DNA of 64,000 bases from Variovorax sp. PMC12 (GCF_003019815.1 NZ_CP027773.1:3359001-3423000), one strand, 5' to 3'. Counted from the first letter of the stretch, positions 36,136 to 54,462 are shown. Notes: generated by a model from the sequence alone, not told the origin. Translations and numbers: made by a program.

Positions 36136-36725
36136 TTTTCCTTCTCCACCGCGAGCCGCGCGGTGCGCTCGACGGCAATGTTCCAGTCGGCCTGCCCGAC
36201 CACGCCGATCTGGAACGGGCGCGGCAGCTGCGAGGTGTCGAGGCGGAAGCGGAATGTCACCTGGTGCAGCGGGTCGTCGCCGATCTCGGCCGCGTCGCCC
36301 AGCCGCAGCCGCCCGACGCGCTTGATGGCGTCGAGCGCGTCGCTCAGCGTGTCGAAGTTCTGGTTCAGCGAAATGCCGAGGCCGGCTGCGCCGGTGATGG
36401 GCACCGGCGACACGTTGAGCCGCCAGCGCCGCGTGAGCGGCTGGTAGGCCAGCCGCATGTGGCGCTGGACCTGCGCGACCTTGCGGTCGGTCCAGTACCA
36501 GCGCTCCTGGAAAATCTCGGCTTCAGCCACGAAATAGATGGCGATGCCCTTGTCGAGCACCTCCTCGACCAGCGAGGGCAGCTCGAACTGCACGACCGCG
36601 CTCAGGTAGACGCTGTCGTCGGCCTGCTCCAGCCGCATCTGGCTGATGGACGTGGTGGGACGCCCCTGCGCGGCCGCCGTAGCCGGCAGCCACGCCATCC
36701 ACATCGCCCAGGCCCACAGCAGCAC
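36132..36725 (-). CDS. DUF4390 family exported protein
   Basis: A protein of about 197 residues in the DUF4390 family, function unknown. From the GTG at 36725 it starts with a signal-like stretch (VLLWAWAMWMAWLPATAAAQG) and continues with SAVVQFELPSLVEEVLDKGIAIYFVAEAEIF and RWYWTDRKVAQVQRHMRLAYQPLTRRWRL, the conserved block. The start is uncertain: GTG 36725, ATG 36704, or a rare start nearer the rsmB stop are all possible and none has a good ribosome site. It sits between rsmB and ntrY; the stop overlaps the ntrY GTG. This order (rsmB, DUF4390, ntrY, regulator) suggests the protein assists the NtrY sensor, by context only. Confidence 0.75.
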   Translation of the reverse strand: MLLWAWAMWMAWLPATAAAQGRPTTSISQMRLEQADDSVYLSAVVQFELPSLVEEVLDKGIAIYFVAEAEIFQERWYWTDRKVAQVQRHMRLAYQPLTRRWRLNVSPVPITGAAGLGISLNQNFDTLSDALDAIKRVGRLRLGDAAEIGDDPLHQVTFRFRLDTSQLPRPFQIGVVGQADWNIAVERTARLAVEKEK

Positions 36726-36753
36726 GGCCAGCAGGAGCGGCCCGCGCCGCGAC

Positions 36754-38133
36754 TCAATGCGGGCGCTTTTCAAGCAGGGCGTAGAAGAAGCCGTCGTGAT
36801 CACCAGAGGGATTGTCCGGGACGCCACGGGCATTCGACCCGCTTTGCGGCAGCAAATGGCCAGGCGATGGCAGCAATCGTGCGTCGGTGTTGTGTACAAG
36901 AAACGCATCAATTTGTTGCGAACCCTCTTCCCGGAAGACGGAACAGGTGCAGTAAAGAAGCCGCCCGCCGGGGCGCACGAGCGGCCAGAGCGCGGCCAGC
37001 AGCGCGGCCTGCTGGACGGCGAGCTGGGCGGTATCGCTCTCGCGGCGCAGCCAGCGGACGTCGGGGTGGCGGCGCACGATGCCCGATGCGGTGCATGGCG
37101 CGTCGAGCAGGATCGCGTCGAACGGCTTGCGATCCCACCAGTCGGCGGGGCGCGCGGCATCGGCCACCAGCACGCGGGCCTTCAGGCCGATGCGCGACAG
37201 GGTCTCGTCGATGCGCCGGCTGCGCACGGCGTCGACTTCGAGCGCGGTCACGTCGATGGCGTCCGGGCCGGCCAGCTCGAGCAGGTGAGCAGTCTTGCCG
37301 CCGGGCGCGGCGCAGGCGTCGAGCACGCGCAGCGGCGCGCCGCCGGGCGTGGCCGGCAGCAGGCCGTCGAGCAGCAGGGGCGCGGCCATTTGCGCGGCCG
37401 CGTCCTGCACCGAACAGGCGCCTTCGGCGAAGCCGGGCAGCTGCTGCACGGGCCGGGCACGCGCCAGCTGAAGGCCGCTGGGGCCCACGCGGATGGCGGA
37501 AAGGCCGGCGGCCTCGAGTTCCACCAGATAGGAGGCAGCCGTCGATTTGCGGGCATTGACGCGCAAGGTCATCGGCGCCTGCGCGTTGTCGGCGGCGAGC
37601 ACGCGCTGCCACTCGCGGGGATGGTCGCGCTTGAGCCGCTCGATCCACCAGCGCGGATGGTTCCACTGCGCGACCGGCTCGGAGTCGGTCACGGCCACGA
37701 GCTCGTCGCGCTCGCGCAGGAAGCGCCGCAGGCAGGCGTTGATGAAGCTGGCCTGCGCCCGTGTGGCCGGGTTGCGCTTGGCGGCCTCGACAGCCTGGTC
37801 GACCAGCGTGAACGGCTCGTAGGGCGCGCGCTCGCTGTCCCATGCCAGCGCCAGGGCGGTGCACAGCAGCGCGTCGGGCAGCGGCGGCGGCGTGCGCTTG
37901 GCCAGGTGGCGGCGCAGCGCCTCGGCGCGGCCGAGCCAGCGCAGCACCTGGAAGCCGAGCGCCTGCACGCCGGGGCGCAGCGCGGGCTCGACGGCTTCGA
38001 AGGCGACGGAACCCGAGGTGCCGGCGCGAATCGACGCCAGCGCCACCGCGGTCAATTGCAGCTGGCGCCAGAGCGGCGGTTGCAGCGACGGCGGAGCACC
38101 GCTGCTGGGGAGATCGGAAGGTAGTTCAGCCAA
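36754..38133 (-). CDS. rsmB: 16S rRNA (cytosine-967-C5) methyltransferase
   Basis: A 459-residue enzyme that methylates C967 of 16S rRNA using S-adenosylmethionine. The N-terminal NusB-like RNA-binding domain (about 20-155) is followed by a Rossmann methyltransferase. The SAM loop is DACAAPGGKTAHLLEL, and the catalytic motifs are DAPCTASGIVRRHPDVRW (PC motif) and LLYCTCS (second Cys). The start is TTG at 38133; no ATG or GTG is available nearby upstream. It is shorter at the N-terminus by little or nothing compared with E. coli RsmB (429 residues). DUF4390 follows, with its start very near or after the rsmB stop. Confidence 0.93.
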   Translation of the reverse strand: MAELPSDLPSSGAPPSLQPPLWRQLQLTAVALASIRAGTSGSVAFEAVEPALRPGVQALGFQVLRWLGRAEALRRHLAKRTPPPLPDALLCTALALAWDSERAPYEPFTLVDQAVEAAKRNPATRAQASFINACLRRFLRERDELVAVTDSEPVAQWNHPRWWIERLKRDHPREWQRVLAADNAQAPMTLRVNARKSTAASYLVELEAAGLSAIRVGPSGLQLARARPVQQLPGFAEGACSVQDAAAQMAAPLLLDGLLPATPGGAPLRVLDACAAPGGKTAHLLELAGPDAIDVTALEVDAVRSRRIDETLSRIGLKARVLVADAARPADWWDRKPFDAILLDAPCTASGIVRRHPDVRWLRRESDTAQLAVQQAALLAALWPLVRPGGRLLYCTCSVFREEGSQQIDAFLVHNTDARLLPSPGHLLPQSGSNARGVPDNPSGDHDGFFYALLEKRPH

Positions 38134-38202
38134 GTTGGGGGCGATGGTAACGGGCCCGCGAAAAGCCGGGCGCCGTGCAATGGAAAGAAAAAAACGACCG
38201 CG

Positions 38203-38802
38203 TCAGAGCAGCGGCGCGGCCGGACGCAGACGCACGGCCCATGCCACCAGCACCGCGGGGAACTGGGCGATCGCGGCGTTGTACTGTTTCACCGCAAGAT
38301 TGAACTGGTTGCGCGCGATCTCCGCCGCCGCCGAAGGCTCGGGCCAGGCGATGGGGTCGGGCGCCCCCTGGAGCGACGGTTGCTGTTGTTGTTGCGCCGG
38401 CCGCGCGAGCGTGCCGTCGGGCTCGAACATCGTCACCGCGTCCGGATGCTGGCGCTGCCACGCACCGATCCACACCTGCAGCGCAGTGGCCAGCGCGGCC
38501 ATGCCGCCCGCATCGAGCGGCCTCGACCGCGTCGCGCCCAGCAGGATGCCCAGTTGCGTGGTCGATGCCTGCAGCGGCGCGATGGAAGAAAGCAGCTCGT
38601 TCGCCGGCGCCTCGGCCGGCGGCGCGGCGGTGATGCTGGCCTGCACGAAATCGAGCTGCTTGCGCAGAGCCGCATCGAGCGTGCCGTAGCTCTGCAGCAC
38701 GGCGGCGCGCAGGCGCACCAGCCGGTTGTAGGCGCCGACAAACCAGAACAGCAGCACCGCGATCACGATCCAGCTGGCCAGCGATTCAGGCAACAGACTC
38801 AT
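38203..38802 (-). CDS. LemA-like membrane protein
   Basis: A 199-residue protein with one N-terminal membrane segment (about 9-26: SWIVIAVLLFWFVGAYNRLVRLR) and a helical domain. The C-terminal block ARNQFNLAVKQYNAAIAQFPAVLVAW follows the LemA pattern (YNxAVxxYNxxIxxFP). The central part is divergent from LemA (no WSQIDVQLKRR) and a Gln/Pro-rich stretch lies at about 130-145. ATG 38802 (MSLLPES) is preferred; the frame opens to 38850. It lies 33 bases beyond the rpoC terminator hairpin and 69 bases before rsmB on the same strand. Function of LemA proteins is unclear. Confidence 0.78.
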   Translation of the reverse strand: MSLLPESLASWIVIAVLLFWFVGAYNRLVRLRAAVLQSYGTLDAALRKQLDFVQASITAAPPAEAPANELLSSIAPLQASTTQLGILLGATRSRPLDAGGMAALATALQVWIGAWQRQHPDAVTMFEPDGTLARPAQQQQQPSLQGAPDPIAWPEPSAAAEIARNQFNLAVKQYNAAIAQFPAVLVAWAVRLRPAAPLL

Positions 38803-38834
38803 CGACGACAAAACCTCATCAGCCAAAGCACAAA

Positions 38835-38870
38835 GAAAAACGCCCCCCAACCGGGGCGGTCGGGGGGCGT
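38835..38870 (-). terminator. rho-independent terminator after rpoC
   Basis: Minus-strand stem ACGCCCCCC / GGGGGGCGT with a 13-base loop that can pair further, followed immediately by TTTTTCTTT. It lies 34 bases after the rpoC stop and ends the secE-to-rpoC transcript. Confidence 0.9.
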
Positions 38871-38903
38871 GGGGTACCGGTCATGGCCGGTGATGCTAAC
38901 CAG

Positions 38904-43139
<4,236 letters not shown>

Positions 43140-43160
43140 AAGACTCTTTCCCTTTTCAAA

Positions 43161-47285
<4,125 letters not shown>

Positions 47286-47488
47286 GAGAGCTCCGGAGCT
47301 TGAGATCTTCAGCGACTTGTCAGAGGTGCCGAGGCACCACTGCTTGGCGGCTGGCCACTACCAGCCGTTGGCGGACAGCGATGCGTTGCACATCGCCCGA
47401 ACCAAGGGGTCTTCTGCAGTCGGGGTCAGAAGACACTCGAAAACCGCGTCGATGCGGCGGCTTTCGGGTGCGCTCTGAAAGCGGCAAA

Positions 47489-47519
47489 GGCTGGAGGGCC
47501 TTTTCAGGCGCCTCCAGCC
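47489..47519 (-). terminator. attenuator-like hairpin between rplL and rpoB
   Basis: A strong stem of GGCTGGAGG/CCTCCAGCC, extended by GCC/GGC with one bulged base and a 6-base loop. It lies about 17 bases after the rplL stop on the minus strand. Only a short T-rich start (TTTG) follows, so it is likely partial, as in the known rplL-rpoB attenuator of E. coli, letting ribosomal proteins outnumber polymerase. Confidence 0.6.
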
Positions 47520-47535
47520 CTCTAGGGGGTCTGAA

Positions 47536-47910
<375 letters not shown>

Positions 47911-47952
47911 TTTTGTTTCCTAACAATTGGGTTGAATATTTCAAACGCAGGC

Positions 47953-48486
47953 TCAAGCGGCCTGTGCTTCTGCCGGTGCATCGGCGGGTGCAGCTTCGCC
48001 ACCACCACGCTTCTCGGCCAGCGCCGCAAGCACGCGGGCGGTACGAGAGATGGGGGATTGCATCAAGCCCAGCAGTTGCGCCAGCAGCACTTCCTTCGAA
48101 GGGATGTTGGCCAGTTGCTTCACGCCGTCGACGTCCAGGGCCTTGCCACCGAAGGCGCCGCCGCGAATGACCAGCTTGTCGTTGGTCTTCGCGAAATCGG
48201 CCACCACCTTGGCGGCGGCCACAGCGTCTTCGGAGAAGCCGTAGATCAGCGGACCGGTCATCTGGTCGCCAACAATCTCAAACGCGCTACCAGCGACAGC
48301 ACGGCGGGCCAGGGTGTTCTTCAGAACACTCAGGCTCACACCCTTGCTGCGAGCTTCGTTGCGCAGTTTGGTCATGTCGGCCACCGTGATGCCACGGTAT
48401 TCCGCCATCACGAGCGTTTGAGCTTTTGCGGCGAGGCTGGTCACATCACTGATGACCGCTTCTTTCTCACTGCGATTCAGACTCAA
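47953..48486 (-). CDS. rplJ: 50S ribosomal protein L10
   Basis: A 177-residue stalk-base protein that binds 23S rRNA and L7/L12 dimers; it also represses its own operon by binding the mRNA leader. Residues MSLNRSEKEAVISDV and EYRGITVADMTKLRNEARSKGV match L10. The C-terminus has an Ala/Glu extension ending QAA. The start is TTG with AAAAGGAGTAGACC before it. The 245-base gap upstream to rplA holds the L10 leader. Confidence 0.98.
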   Translation of the reverse strand: MSLNRSEKEAVISDVTSLAAKAQTLVMAEYRGITVADMTKLRNEARSKGVSLSVLKNTLARRAVAGSAFEIVGDQMTGPLIYGFSEDAVAAAKVVADFAKTNDKLVIRGGAFGGKALDVDGVKQLANIPSKEVLLAQLLGLMQSPISRTARVLAALAEKRGGGEAAPADAPAEAQAA

Positions 48487-48731
48487 GGTCTACTCCTTTT
48501 AATGCGACCTTCGGCCGGGGCCTCGGATCGCGCTTCATGCAGCGACCAACTGTCAGGAACAAAAAACAAATTCCTTGCAGCGGGATCGCCATCTGCGCTG
48601 GATACCGGACAGGAAGGTCCGGCGATTAAGTGCAGCACCCTGCACACCAGCGGTCTTGGATGGCCCGCGGCAACCGAAGCCGCCGCGACCCACCACATCC
48701 GCCCCACCCTTGCGAAGTGGAGCAAATCTCT
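48487..48731 (-). promoter_or_regulatory. rplJ leader RNA (L10-leader region)
   Basis: The 245-base untranslated stretch between rplA and rplJ. In proteobacteria this is where L10(L7/L12)4 binds to repress rplJL. Several pairings are visible (for example GGCCGCGGG-like and CCGGACC/GGTCCGG-type arms) and an AT-rich stretch TTTGTTTTTTG lies near the middle. The function is inferred from gene order; I have not folded it. Confidence 0.55.
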
Positions 48732-49430
48732 TTAGCTCGCCGAGATGGTTTGCGTGTCCACGCGGACACCCAGACCCATGGTCGACGACACGGCCACCTT
48801 GCGCAGGTACACGCCCTTGCTGGTCGCGGGCTTGGCCTTGACCAGAGCGTCGATCAGCGCGGCGAGGTTGCCTTGCAGCTTGTCGTTGTCGAACGAGCGA
48901 CGGCCGATCGTGCCGTGCACGATGCCGGCCTTGTCGACGCGGAACTGAACCTGGCCGGCCTTGGCGTTCTTCACTGCCGTGGCGACGTCCGGGGTCACGG
49001 TGCCGACCTTCGGGTTCGGCATCAGGCCGCGCGGGCCGAGGATCTGGCCGAGCGTACCGACGACGCGCATGGCATCGGGGGCAGCGATCACGACGTCGAA
49101 AGGCATGTCGCCAGCCTTGACCATGGCGGCCAGGTCGTCCATGCCGACGATGTCGGCGCCGGCGGCCTTGGCTTCTTCAGCCTTGGCGCCCTGGGCGAAC
49201 ACGGCGACGCGCTTGGTCTTGCCGGTGCCGTTGGGCAGCACGACGGCGCCACGCACGACCTGGTCCGACTTCTTCGCATCGATGCCGAGCTGCACAGCCA
49301 CGTCGATCGATTCGTCGAACTTGGCGGTGGCAGCGTCCTTGACGATGGTGATCGCGTCAGCCAGCGGGTACAGCTTGTTGCTGTCGACCTTGCCTTCGAG
49401 CGACTTTTGCTTCTTGGTGATCTTGGACAT
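48732..49430 (-). CDS. rplA: 50S ribosomal protein L1
   Basis: A 232-residue ribosomal protein of the L1 stalk, which helps release deacylated tRNA and represses rplKA translation. Typical blocks are ESIDVAVQLGIDAKKSDQVVRGAVVLPNGTGK and LGPRGLMPNPKVGTV. The ATG immediately follows the rplK TAA with no gap. The length matches the E. coli protein (234). Confidence 0.98.
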   Translation of the reverse strand: MSKITKKQKSLEGKVDSNKLYPLADAITIVKDAATAKFDESIDVAVQLGIDAKKSDQVVRGAVVLPNGTGKTKRVAVFAQGAKAEEAKAAGADIVGMDDLAAMVKAGDMPFDVVIAAPDAMRVVGTLGQILGPRGLMPNPKVGTVTPDVATAVKNAKAGQVQFRVDKAGIVHGTIGRRSFDNDKLQGNLAALIDALVKAKPATSKGVYLRKVAVSSTMGLGVRVDTQTISAS

Positions 49431-49862
49431 TTACACGCCCTCCACATTCACGCCCATCGAGCGGGCGGTACCGGCGATGGTGCGAACTGCTGCGTCCATG
49501 TCGGCCGCGGTCAGGTCCTTCATCTTGGTCTTTGCGATCTCTTCGAGCTGGGCGCGCGTGATCTTGCCGACCTTGTCGGTGTGAGGACGTGCGGAACCCT
49601 TGTCGAGCTTGATCGCCTTCTTGATCAGCACGCCGGCCGGCGGCGACTTGATGATGAAGGTGAAGCTCTTGTCGGCGAAGGCGGTGATGACCACCGGCAG
49701 TGCCAGACCCGGCTCGTAGCTCTGCGTTTGCGCGTTGAACGCCTTGCAGAATTCCATGATGTTCAGACCACGCTGACCGAGTGCGGGACCGATCGGCGGG
49801 GACGGGTTGGCCTTACCAGCTGGGACTTGCAGCTTGATGAAGCCGACGATTTTTTTCGCCAT
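49431..49862 (-). CDS. rplK: 50S ribosomal protein L11
   Basis: A 143-residue protein at the GTPase centre of the ribosome. The N-terminus MAKKIVGFIKLQVPAGKANPSPPIGPALGQRG is nearly invariant in bacteria. ATG 49862 has AAGGAG seven bases before it; the open frame reaches 49904, but the conserved N-terminus sets the start. It heads the rplKAJL-rpoBC group. Confidence 0.98.
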   Translation of the reverse strand: MAKKIVGFIKLQVPAGKANPSPPIGPALGQRGLNIMEFCKAFNAQTQSYEPGLALPVVITAFADKSFTFIIKSPPAGVLIKKAIKLDKGSARPHTDKVGKITRAQLEEIAKTKMKDLTAADMDAAVRTIAGTARSMGVNVEGV

Positions 49863-49887
49863 GCTTTGCTCCTTGCGGGTGATATCG

Positions 49888-49906
49888 CCTTGGCTTGCGG
49901 CCAAGG
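49888..49906 (-). promoter_or_regulatory. hairpin in the rplK leader
   Basis: A perfect 7-base stem CCTTGGC/GCCAAGG with a 5-base loop, 26 bases before the rplK ATG. It may take part in L1-mediated translational control of rplKA, but this is a guess from position. Confidence 0.35.
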
Positions 49907-49980
49907 CTCCCCGGGGTTAAACGACTCTTCGGGATCAAGGCCGCGCGCCGAGTCGGACAGCGCGCAGCCGGAAACAATGA

Positions 49981-50000
49981 CACCGGCGCAAAGGCCGGTG
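49981..50000 (-). terminator. weak hairpin between nusG and rplK
   Basis: A perfect 7-base stem CACCGGC/GCCGGTG with a 6-base loop lies five bases after the nusG stop on the minus strand. A mixed stretch TCATTGTTTCC follows, so termination, if any, is partial. Confidence 0.4.
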
Positions 50001-50005
50001 GGTCG

Positions 50006-50617
50006 TCAGGTCTTTTCGACCTGGCTGAATTCGAGTTCCACAGGGGTCGCGCGGCCGAAAATCATGACCGACACGCTGACCTTGCTCTTCTCGTAGTTGA
50101 CTTCCTCGACCGTGCCGTTGAAGTCGGTGAACGGGCCTTCCTTGACGCGCACGAATTCGCCGACGGTGAATTCGACCTTGTGGCGCGGCTTTTCGGTGCC
50201 CTGCTGCATCTGGCTGACGATGTCCTCGACCTCTTTCTGCGAGATCGGGGCCGGACGGTTCTTGGCACCGCCCACGAAACCCGTCACCTTGTTGGTGTGC
50301 TTCACCAGGTGCCAGCTCTCGTCGTCCATGATCATTTCGACCAGCACATAGCCCGGGAAGAAGCGGCGCTCCGTGGTGCGCTTCTGGCCGTTCTTGATTT
50401 CGACCACTTCTTCGGTCGGGACCAGGATGCGGCCGAACTTGTCCTGCATGCCGGCGCGGTTGATGCGCTCGGTGATGTTGCGCTCGACAGCCTTTTCCAT
50501 GCCCGAATAGGCATGCACCACGTACCAACGCAGATCGGGGTTGGCGGCGGGAGCCAGCACGGAGGTGTTTTCTTCCTCCGGCGTGCTCGGCGTGGTTTCA
50601 ACTGCGTCGTCGGTCAT
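50006..50617 (-). CDS. nusG: transcription termination/antitermination factor NusG
   Basis: A 203-residue factor that binds RNA polymerase and Rho or S10 to control pausing, termination and coupling to ribosomes. The NGN domain has WYVVHAYSGMEKAVERNI and FPGYVLVEM; the KOW domain ends with GEFVRVKEGPFTDFNGTVEEV. An N-terminal extension of about 25 residues (TDDAVETTPSTPEEEN) is acidic. The ATG directly follows the secE stop. Confidence 0.98.
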   Translation of the reverse strand: MTDDAVETTPSTPEEENTSVLAPAANPDLRWYVVHAYSGMEKAVERNITERINRAGMQDKFGRILVPTEEVVEIKNGQKRTTERRFFPGYVLVEMIMDDESWHLVKHTNKVTGFVGGAKNRPAPISQKEVEDIVSQMQQGTEKPRHKVEFTVGEFVRVKEGPFTDFNGTVEEVNYEKSKVSVSVMIFGRATPVELEFSQVEKT

Positions 50618-51001
50618 TTATTTTCTCCAGCCCAGAATGAGATCGAAAAACACCCATTCGAGCGTCTTGTCGGTGAGCCAGAGGAAGACGGACATGATCG
50701 CCACGAAGGCGAACACATAGGCCGTCATCTGCATCGCTTCCTTGCGGGTCGGCCAGACGACCTTCTTGACCTCGCGCCACGAGTCGCGGCCGAAAGCCCA
50801 CAACTGACGGCCACTCTCGGAGCTGCCGAAGGCGGCCACGGCCGCAGCCAGGCCGACCAGCAGCGCAGCCCATTGCACCACCGAGCCTTGGCGCGACAGC
50901 AGGTAGAACGCCACGATGGCGCCCACTGCCAGCACGACAGCCACGGCCAGTTTGGCCTTGTCGGCGCCGGTGCTCACGGTTTCGATTTGAGATGTGGCCA
51001 T
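50618..51001 (-). CDS. secE: preprotein translocase subunit SecE
   Basis: A 127-residue inner-membrane subunit that stabilises SecY in the translocon. Three hydrophobic segments are seen (about 20-37, 43-60 and 95-115), the E. coli form, with the conserved amphipathic stretch FGRDSWREVKKVVWPTRKEAMQMT before the last helix. The stop abuts the nusG ATG. Three small hairpins lie between this gene and tRNA-Trp. Confidence 0.97.
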   Translation of the reverse strand: MATSQIETVSTGADKAKLAVAVVLAVGAIVAFYLLSRQGSVVQWAALLVGLAAAVAAFGSSESGRQLWAFGRDSWREVKKVVWPTRKEAMQMTAYVFAFVAIMSVFLWLTDKTLEWVFFDLILGWRK

Positions 51002-51019
51002 GGTTGGCTGATTTCCTGT

Positions 51020-51085
51020 GGCCTGTAGGCCTTCAATTCAATGCGTCTCTTGAGACGCCGAAGCCCATCGGGTCACGATGGGCTT
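51020..51085 (-). promoter_or_regulatory. three consecutive stem-loops upstream of secE
   Basis: Between secE and tRNA-Trp there are GGCC-TGTA-GGCC (51020-51031), GCGTCTC-TT-GAGACGC (51043-51058) and AAGCCCATCG-GGTCA-CGATGGGCTT (51061-51085, a perfect 10-base stem). None has a T-run. They could guide processing of the tuf-tRNA-Trp-secE transcript or modulate read-through. Confidence 0.5.
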
Positions 51086-51102
51086 TAGGGGTGCCACCTA
51101 AG

Positions 51103-51178
51103 TGGCAGGGGCAGTAGGAATCGAACCTACAACCTTCGGTTTTGGAGACCGACGCTCTGCCAATTGAGCTATACCCCT
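51103..51178 (-). tRNA. tRNA-Trp (CCA)
   Basis: A 76-nt cloverleaf with encoded CCA end. The anticodon loop CTCCAAA gives CCA (Trp). The acceptor stem is AGGGGTA with its partner in CCTACTGCCCCTG, and the T-arm contains GGTTCGATTCC. It lies between tuf and secE, as in E. coli. Confidence 0.97.
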
Positions 51179-51199
51179 CCGGTACTCTTTGCGCCCGAC

Positions 51200-52393
<1,194 letters not shown>

Positions 52394-52466
52394 TTTTCGA
52401 CTCCGAAAAAAACGTTTTCAACGTATGCAGATGGGTTGCAAAGCTGCCGTTGCAACCCCCAAAAAC

Positions 52467-52541
<75 letters not shown>

Positions 52542-52592
52542 TTTTGTAACAAAGTTACGAATTCACATCGCCTCAACAACGAACCGAGTCTC

Positions 52593-52666
52593 TGGAGCGG
52601 GAGACGGGAATCGAACCCGCGTCATCAGCTTGGAAGGCTGGGGTTCTACCATTGAACTACTCCCGC
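52593..52666 (-). tRNA. tRNA-Gly (TCC)
   Basis: A 74-nt cloverleaf with encoded CCA. The anticodon loop CTTCCAA gives TCC (Gly). The acceptor stem GCGGGAG pairs with CTCCCGC. It lies 51 bases before tRNA-Thr. Confidence 0.97.
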
Positions 52667-52731
52667 ATCGGGGGCACTTCAAGGCACCCAAAGCGCTAGA
52701 TCCAATCGCTCTTAGAAACCAAATTCATCGC

Positions 52732-52817
52732 TGGTGGAGAGGGCTGGATTCGAACCAGCGTACTCGTAAGAGGGCAGATTTACAGTCTGCTGCCATTAAC
52801 CACTCGGCCACCTCTCC
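52732..52817 (-). tRNA. tRNA-Tyr (GTA)
   Basis: An 86-nt type II tRNA with a long variable arm and encoded CCA. The anticodon loop CTGTAAA gives GTA (Tyr). The acceptor stem GGAGAGG pairs with CCTCTCC. It is the first tRNA of the tRNA-tuf transcript. Confidence 0.97.
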
Positions 52818-52829
52818 GGCGAACCTCGA

Positions 52830-52835
52830 AATATA
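52830..52835 (-). promoter_or_regulatory. likely -10 box of the tRNA-Tyr/Gly/Thr-tuf transcript
   Basis: TATATT on the minus strand (five of six consensus bases) lies 12 bases before the 5' end of tRNA-Tyr in a local AT-rich pocket. The -35 region is not a good match (TTCCGG at 18 bases). The position is right for a stable-RNA promoter. Confidence 0.5.
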
Positions 52836-52926
52836 GCACGGTTTTGTGACTACCCGGAAACCCATGCATCAACGAAGATGCAGGAAAACCGCTCGAGGCG
52901 TTAGCCCACGATTATCGCCTAAGTTT

Positions 52927-53634
52927 TCACCCCGCCGACTGCTGCGCCTCACGCCAGGCTCGGGCTTCACCAAAATGGCCGCAGCCGATGAACGGCACAG
53001 GCGGCCTCAGGGCCGATAGAGGCGACGGATGATTCGACATCAGCACCTTATGTCGCCCAACATCGATCAACGCCCGCTTACTTTGCGCGTGCGAACCCCA
53101 GAGCATAAAAACAACAGGTTTTTCTCCACCTGAAACATGGCGGATGACGGCATCCGTCAGCACCTCCCAGCCCTTGCCCGCGTGGCTCGCGGGCTGGGCC
53201 TCCTCGACCGTCAGGCAGGTGTTGAGCAGCAGCACGCCGTGCGTCGCCCACTTCACCAGGCTGCCGCCCGGATTGGGGAATGCAGGGGGCGGCGTGCCGA
53301 GGTCACGCTGCAGTTCCTTGAAGATGTTGCGCAGCGACGGCGGCAGCGCCACCCCGGGCGCCACCGAGAACGCCAGCCCTTCGGCCTGCCCGCGCCCGTG
53401 GTACGGGTCCTGACCCAGGATGACCACGCGCACGTCCTCCGGCGGCGTGAGCTCCAGCGCCCGCAGCGGCTGCGGCGGGAAGATCACCACGCCAGCATCG
53501 AGCCGCTCGCGCAGAAAGCCCTGCAGCTTCTGCCCCACCGCGCTGGCAAAGAAATCATCGACCAACGGCTGCCAGCCCGGCGCCACGGGCCAGTCGGCGG
53601 GATCGCTGCTAGACAGCTGATCGGGCCGGCTCAT
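52927..53634 (-). CDS. ung: uracil-DNA glycosylase
   Basis: A 235-residue base-excision repair enzyme that removes uracil from DNA. The water-activating loop is GQDPYHGRGQAEGLAFS and the uracil-binding/leucine-loop region is MSNHPSPLSALR; LLLNTCLTVEEAQPASHAGKGWE is also characteristic. The ATG at 53634 overlaps the trpC stop (ATGA), so ung is the last cistron of the trp group here. The E. coli enzyme has 229 residues. Confidence 0.96.
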   Translation of the reverse strand: MSRPDQLSSSDPADWPVAPGWQPLVDDFFASAVGQKLQGFLRERLDAGVVIFPPQPLRALELTPPEDVRVVILGQDPYHGRGQAEGLAFSVAPGVALPPSLRNIFKELQRDLGTPPPAFPNPGGSLVKWATHGVLLLNTCLTVEEAQPASHAGKGWEVLTDAVIRHVSGGEKPVVFMLWGSHAQSKRALIDVGRHKVLMSNHPSPLSALRPPVPFIGCGHFGEARAWREAQQSAG

Positions 53635-54431
53635 TTGAACAAAGCAGCGAGGGCCTCGCCGGGTTCTTTTGCACGCATGAAGGCCTCGCCGACCAGGAAG
53701 GCGTTGACGCCTGCGGCGCGCAGCGTGGCCACGTCCTCGCGAGTACCGATGCCAGACTCCGTCACTGGCAGGCGGTCGTTCGGCAGCCTGGGCAGCAGGT
53801 CGATGGTCGCCTGGATCGACACCTCGAAGTTGCGCAGATTGCGGTTGTTGACGCCGATCAGCGCCGTCCTGAGCTTCAGCGCGCGGTCGAGTTCGGCCGC
53901 GTCGTGCACTTCCACCAGCACCGCCATGTCCAGCCCGCGCGCGATGGCTTCGTAGTCCTTCATCTGTGCGTCGTCGAGGCATGCGGCGATCAGCAGGATC
54001 GCATCGGCGCCCATCGCGCGCGATTCGTACACCTGGTATTCATCGACGATGAAATCCTTGCGCAGCACCGGCAGGTCGCACGAGGCACGCGCCTGCTTGA
54101 GATAGTCGACGCCGCCCTGGAAGAACTGCTTTTCGGTCAATACCGAGAGGCAAGCCGCACTGACCGTGCCGTCGCCCTCCGCATAGCTCTGCGCGATGTC
54201 GGCCGGAATGAAGTCCGCGCGCAGCACGCCCTTGCTCGGGCTGGCCTTCTTGACTTCGGCTATCACCGCAGCGTGGCCCGCGGCGATCTGGGCGCGCAAG
54301 GCGGCTTCGAAATCACGCGTGAGCATGCGGCTCTCCGCGTCGAAGCGCACGGCTTCGAGCGACGCGCGCTTGCGGGCCGCGGCGACCTCCTGGTGCTTGA
54401 CGGCAACGATCTTGTCGAGGATGTCGGACAT
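53631..54431 (-). CDS. trpC: indole-3-glycerol phosphate synthase
   Basis: A 266-residue TIM-barrel enzyme that closes the indole ring in tryptophan synthesis. Catalytic and substrate motifs are IAEVKKASPSKGVLR, VLRKDFIVDEYQVYESRAMGADAILLIAA, IGVNNRNLRNFEV and TESGIGTREDV. It is a stand-alone enzyme without the TrpF fusion seen in E. coli. ATG 54431 (MSDILDK) is preferred. The stop overlaps ung. It follows trpD by 31 bases. Confidence 0.96.
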   Translation of the reverse strand: MSDILDKIVAVKHQEVAAARKRASLEAVRFDAESRMLTRDFEAALRAQIAAGHAAVIAEVKKASPSKGVLRADFIPADIAQSYAEGDGTVSAACLSVLTEKQFFQGGVDYLKQARASCDLPVLRKDFIVDEYQVYESRAMGADAILLIAACLDDAQMKDYEAIARGLDMAVLVEVHDAAELDRALKLRTALIGVNNRNLRNFEVSIQATIDLLPRLPNDRLPVTESGIGTREDVATLRAAGVNAFLVGEAFMRAKEPGEALAALFK

Positions 54432-54462
54432 GGGGTTTCTGGTGCTCCCGGTTTCTCTGTGT

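Noticed and set aside
34367..36178. A 603-codon minus-strand frame overlapping the NtrY-like kinase.
   Set aside because: Arg/Ala/Gly-rich shadow of the kinase, which has all HisKA and ATPase motifs.
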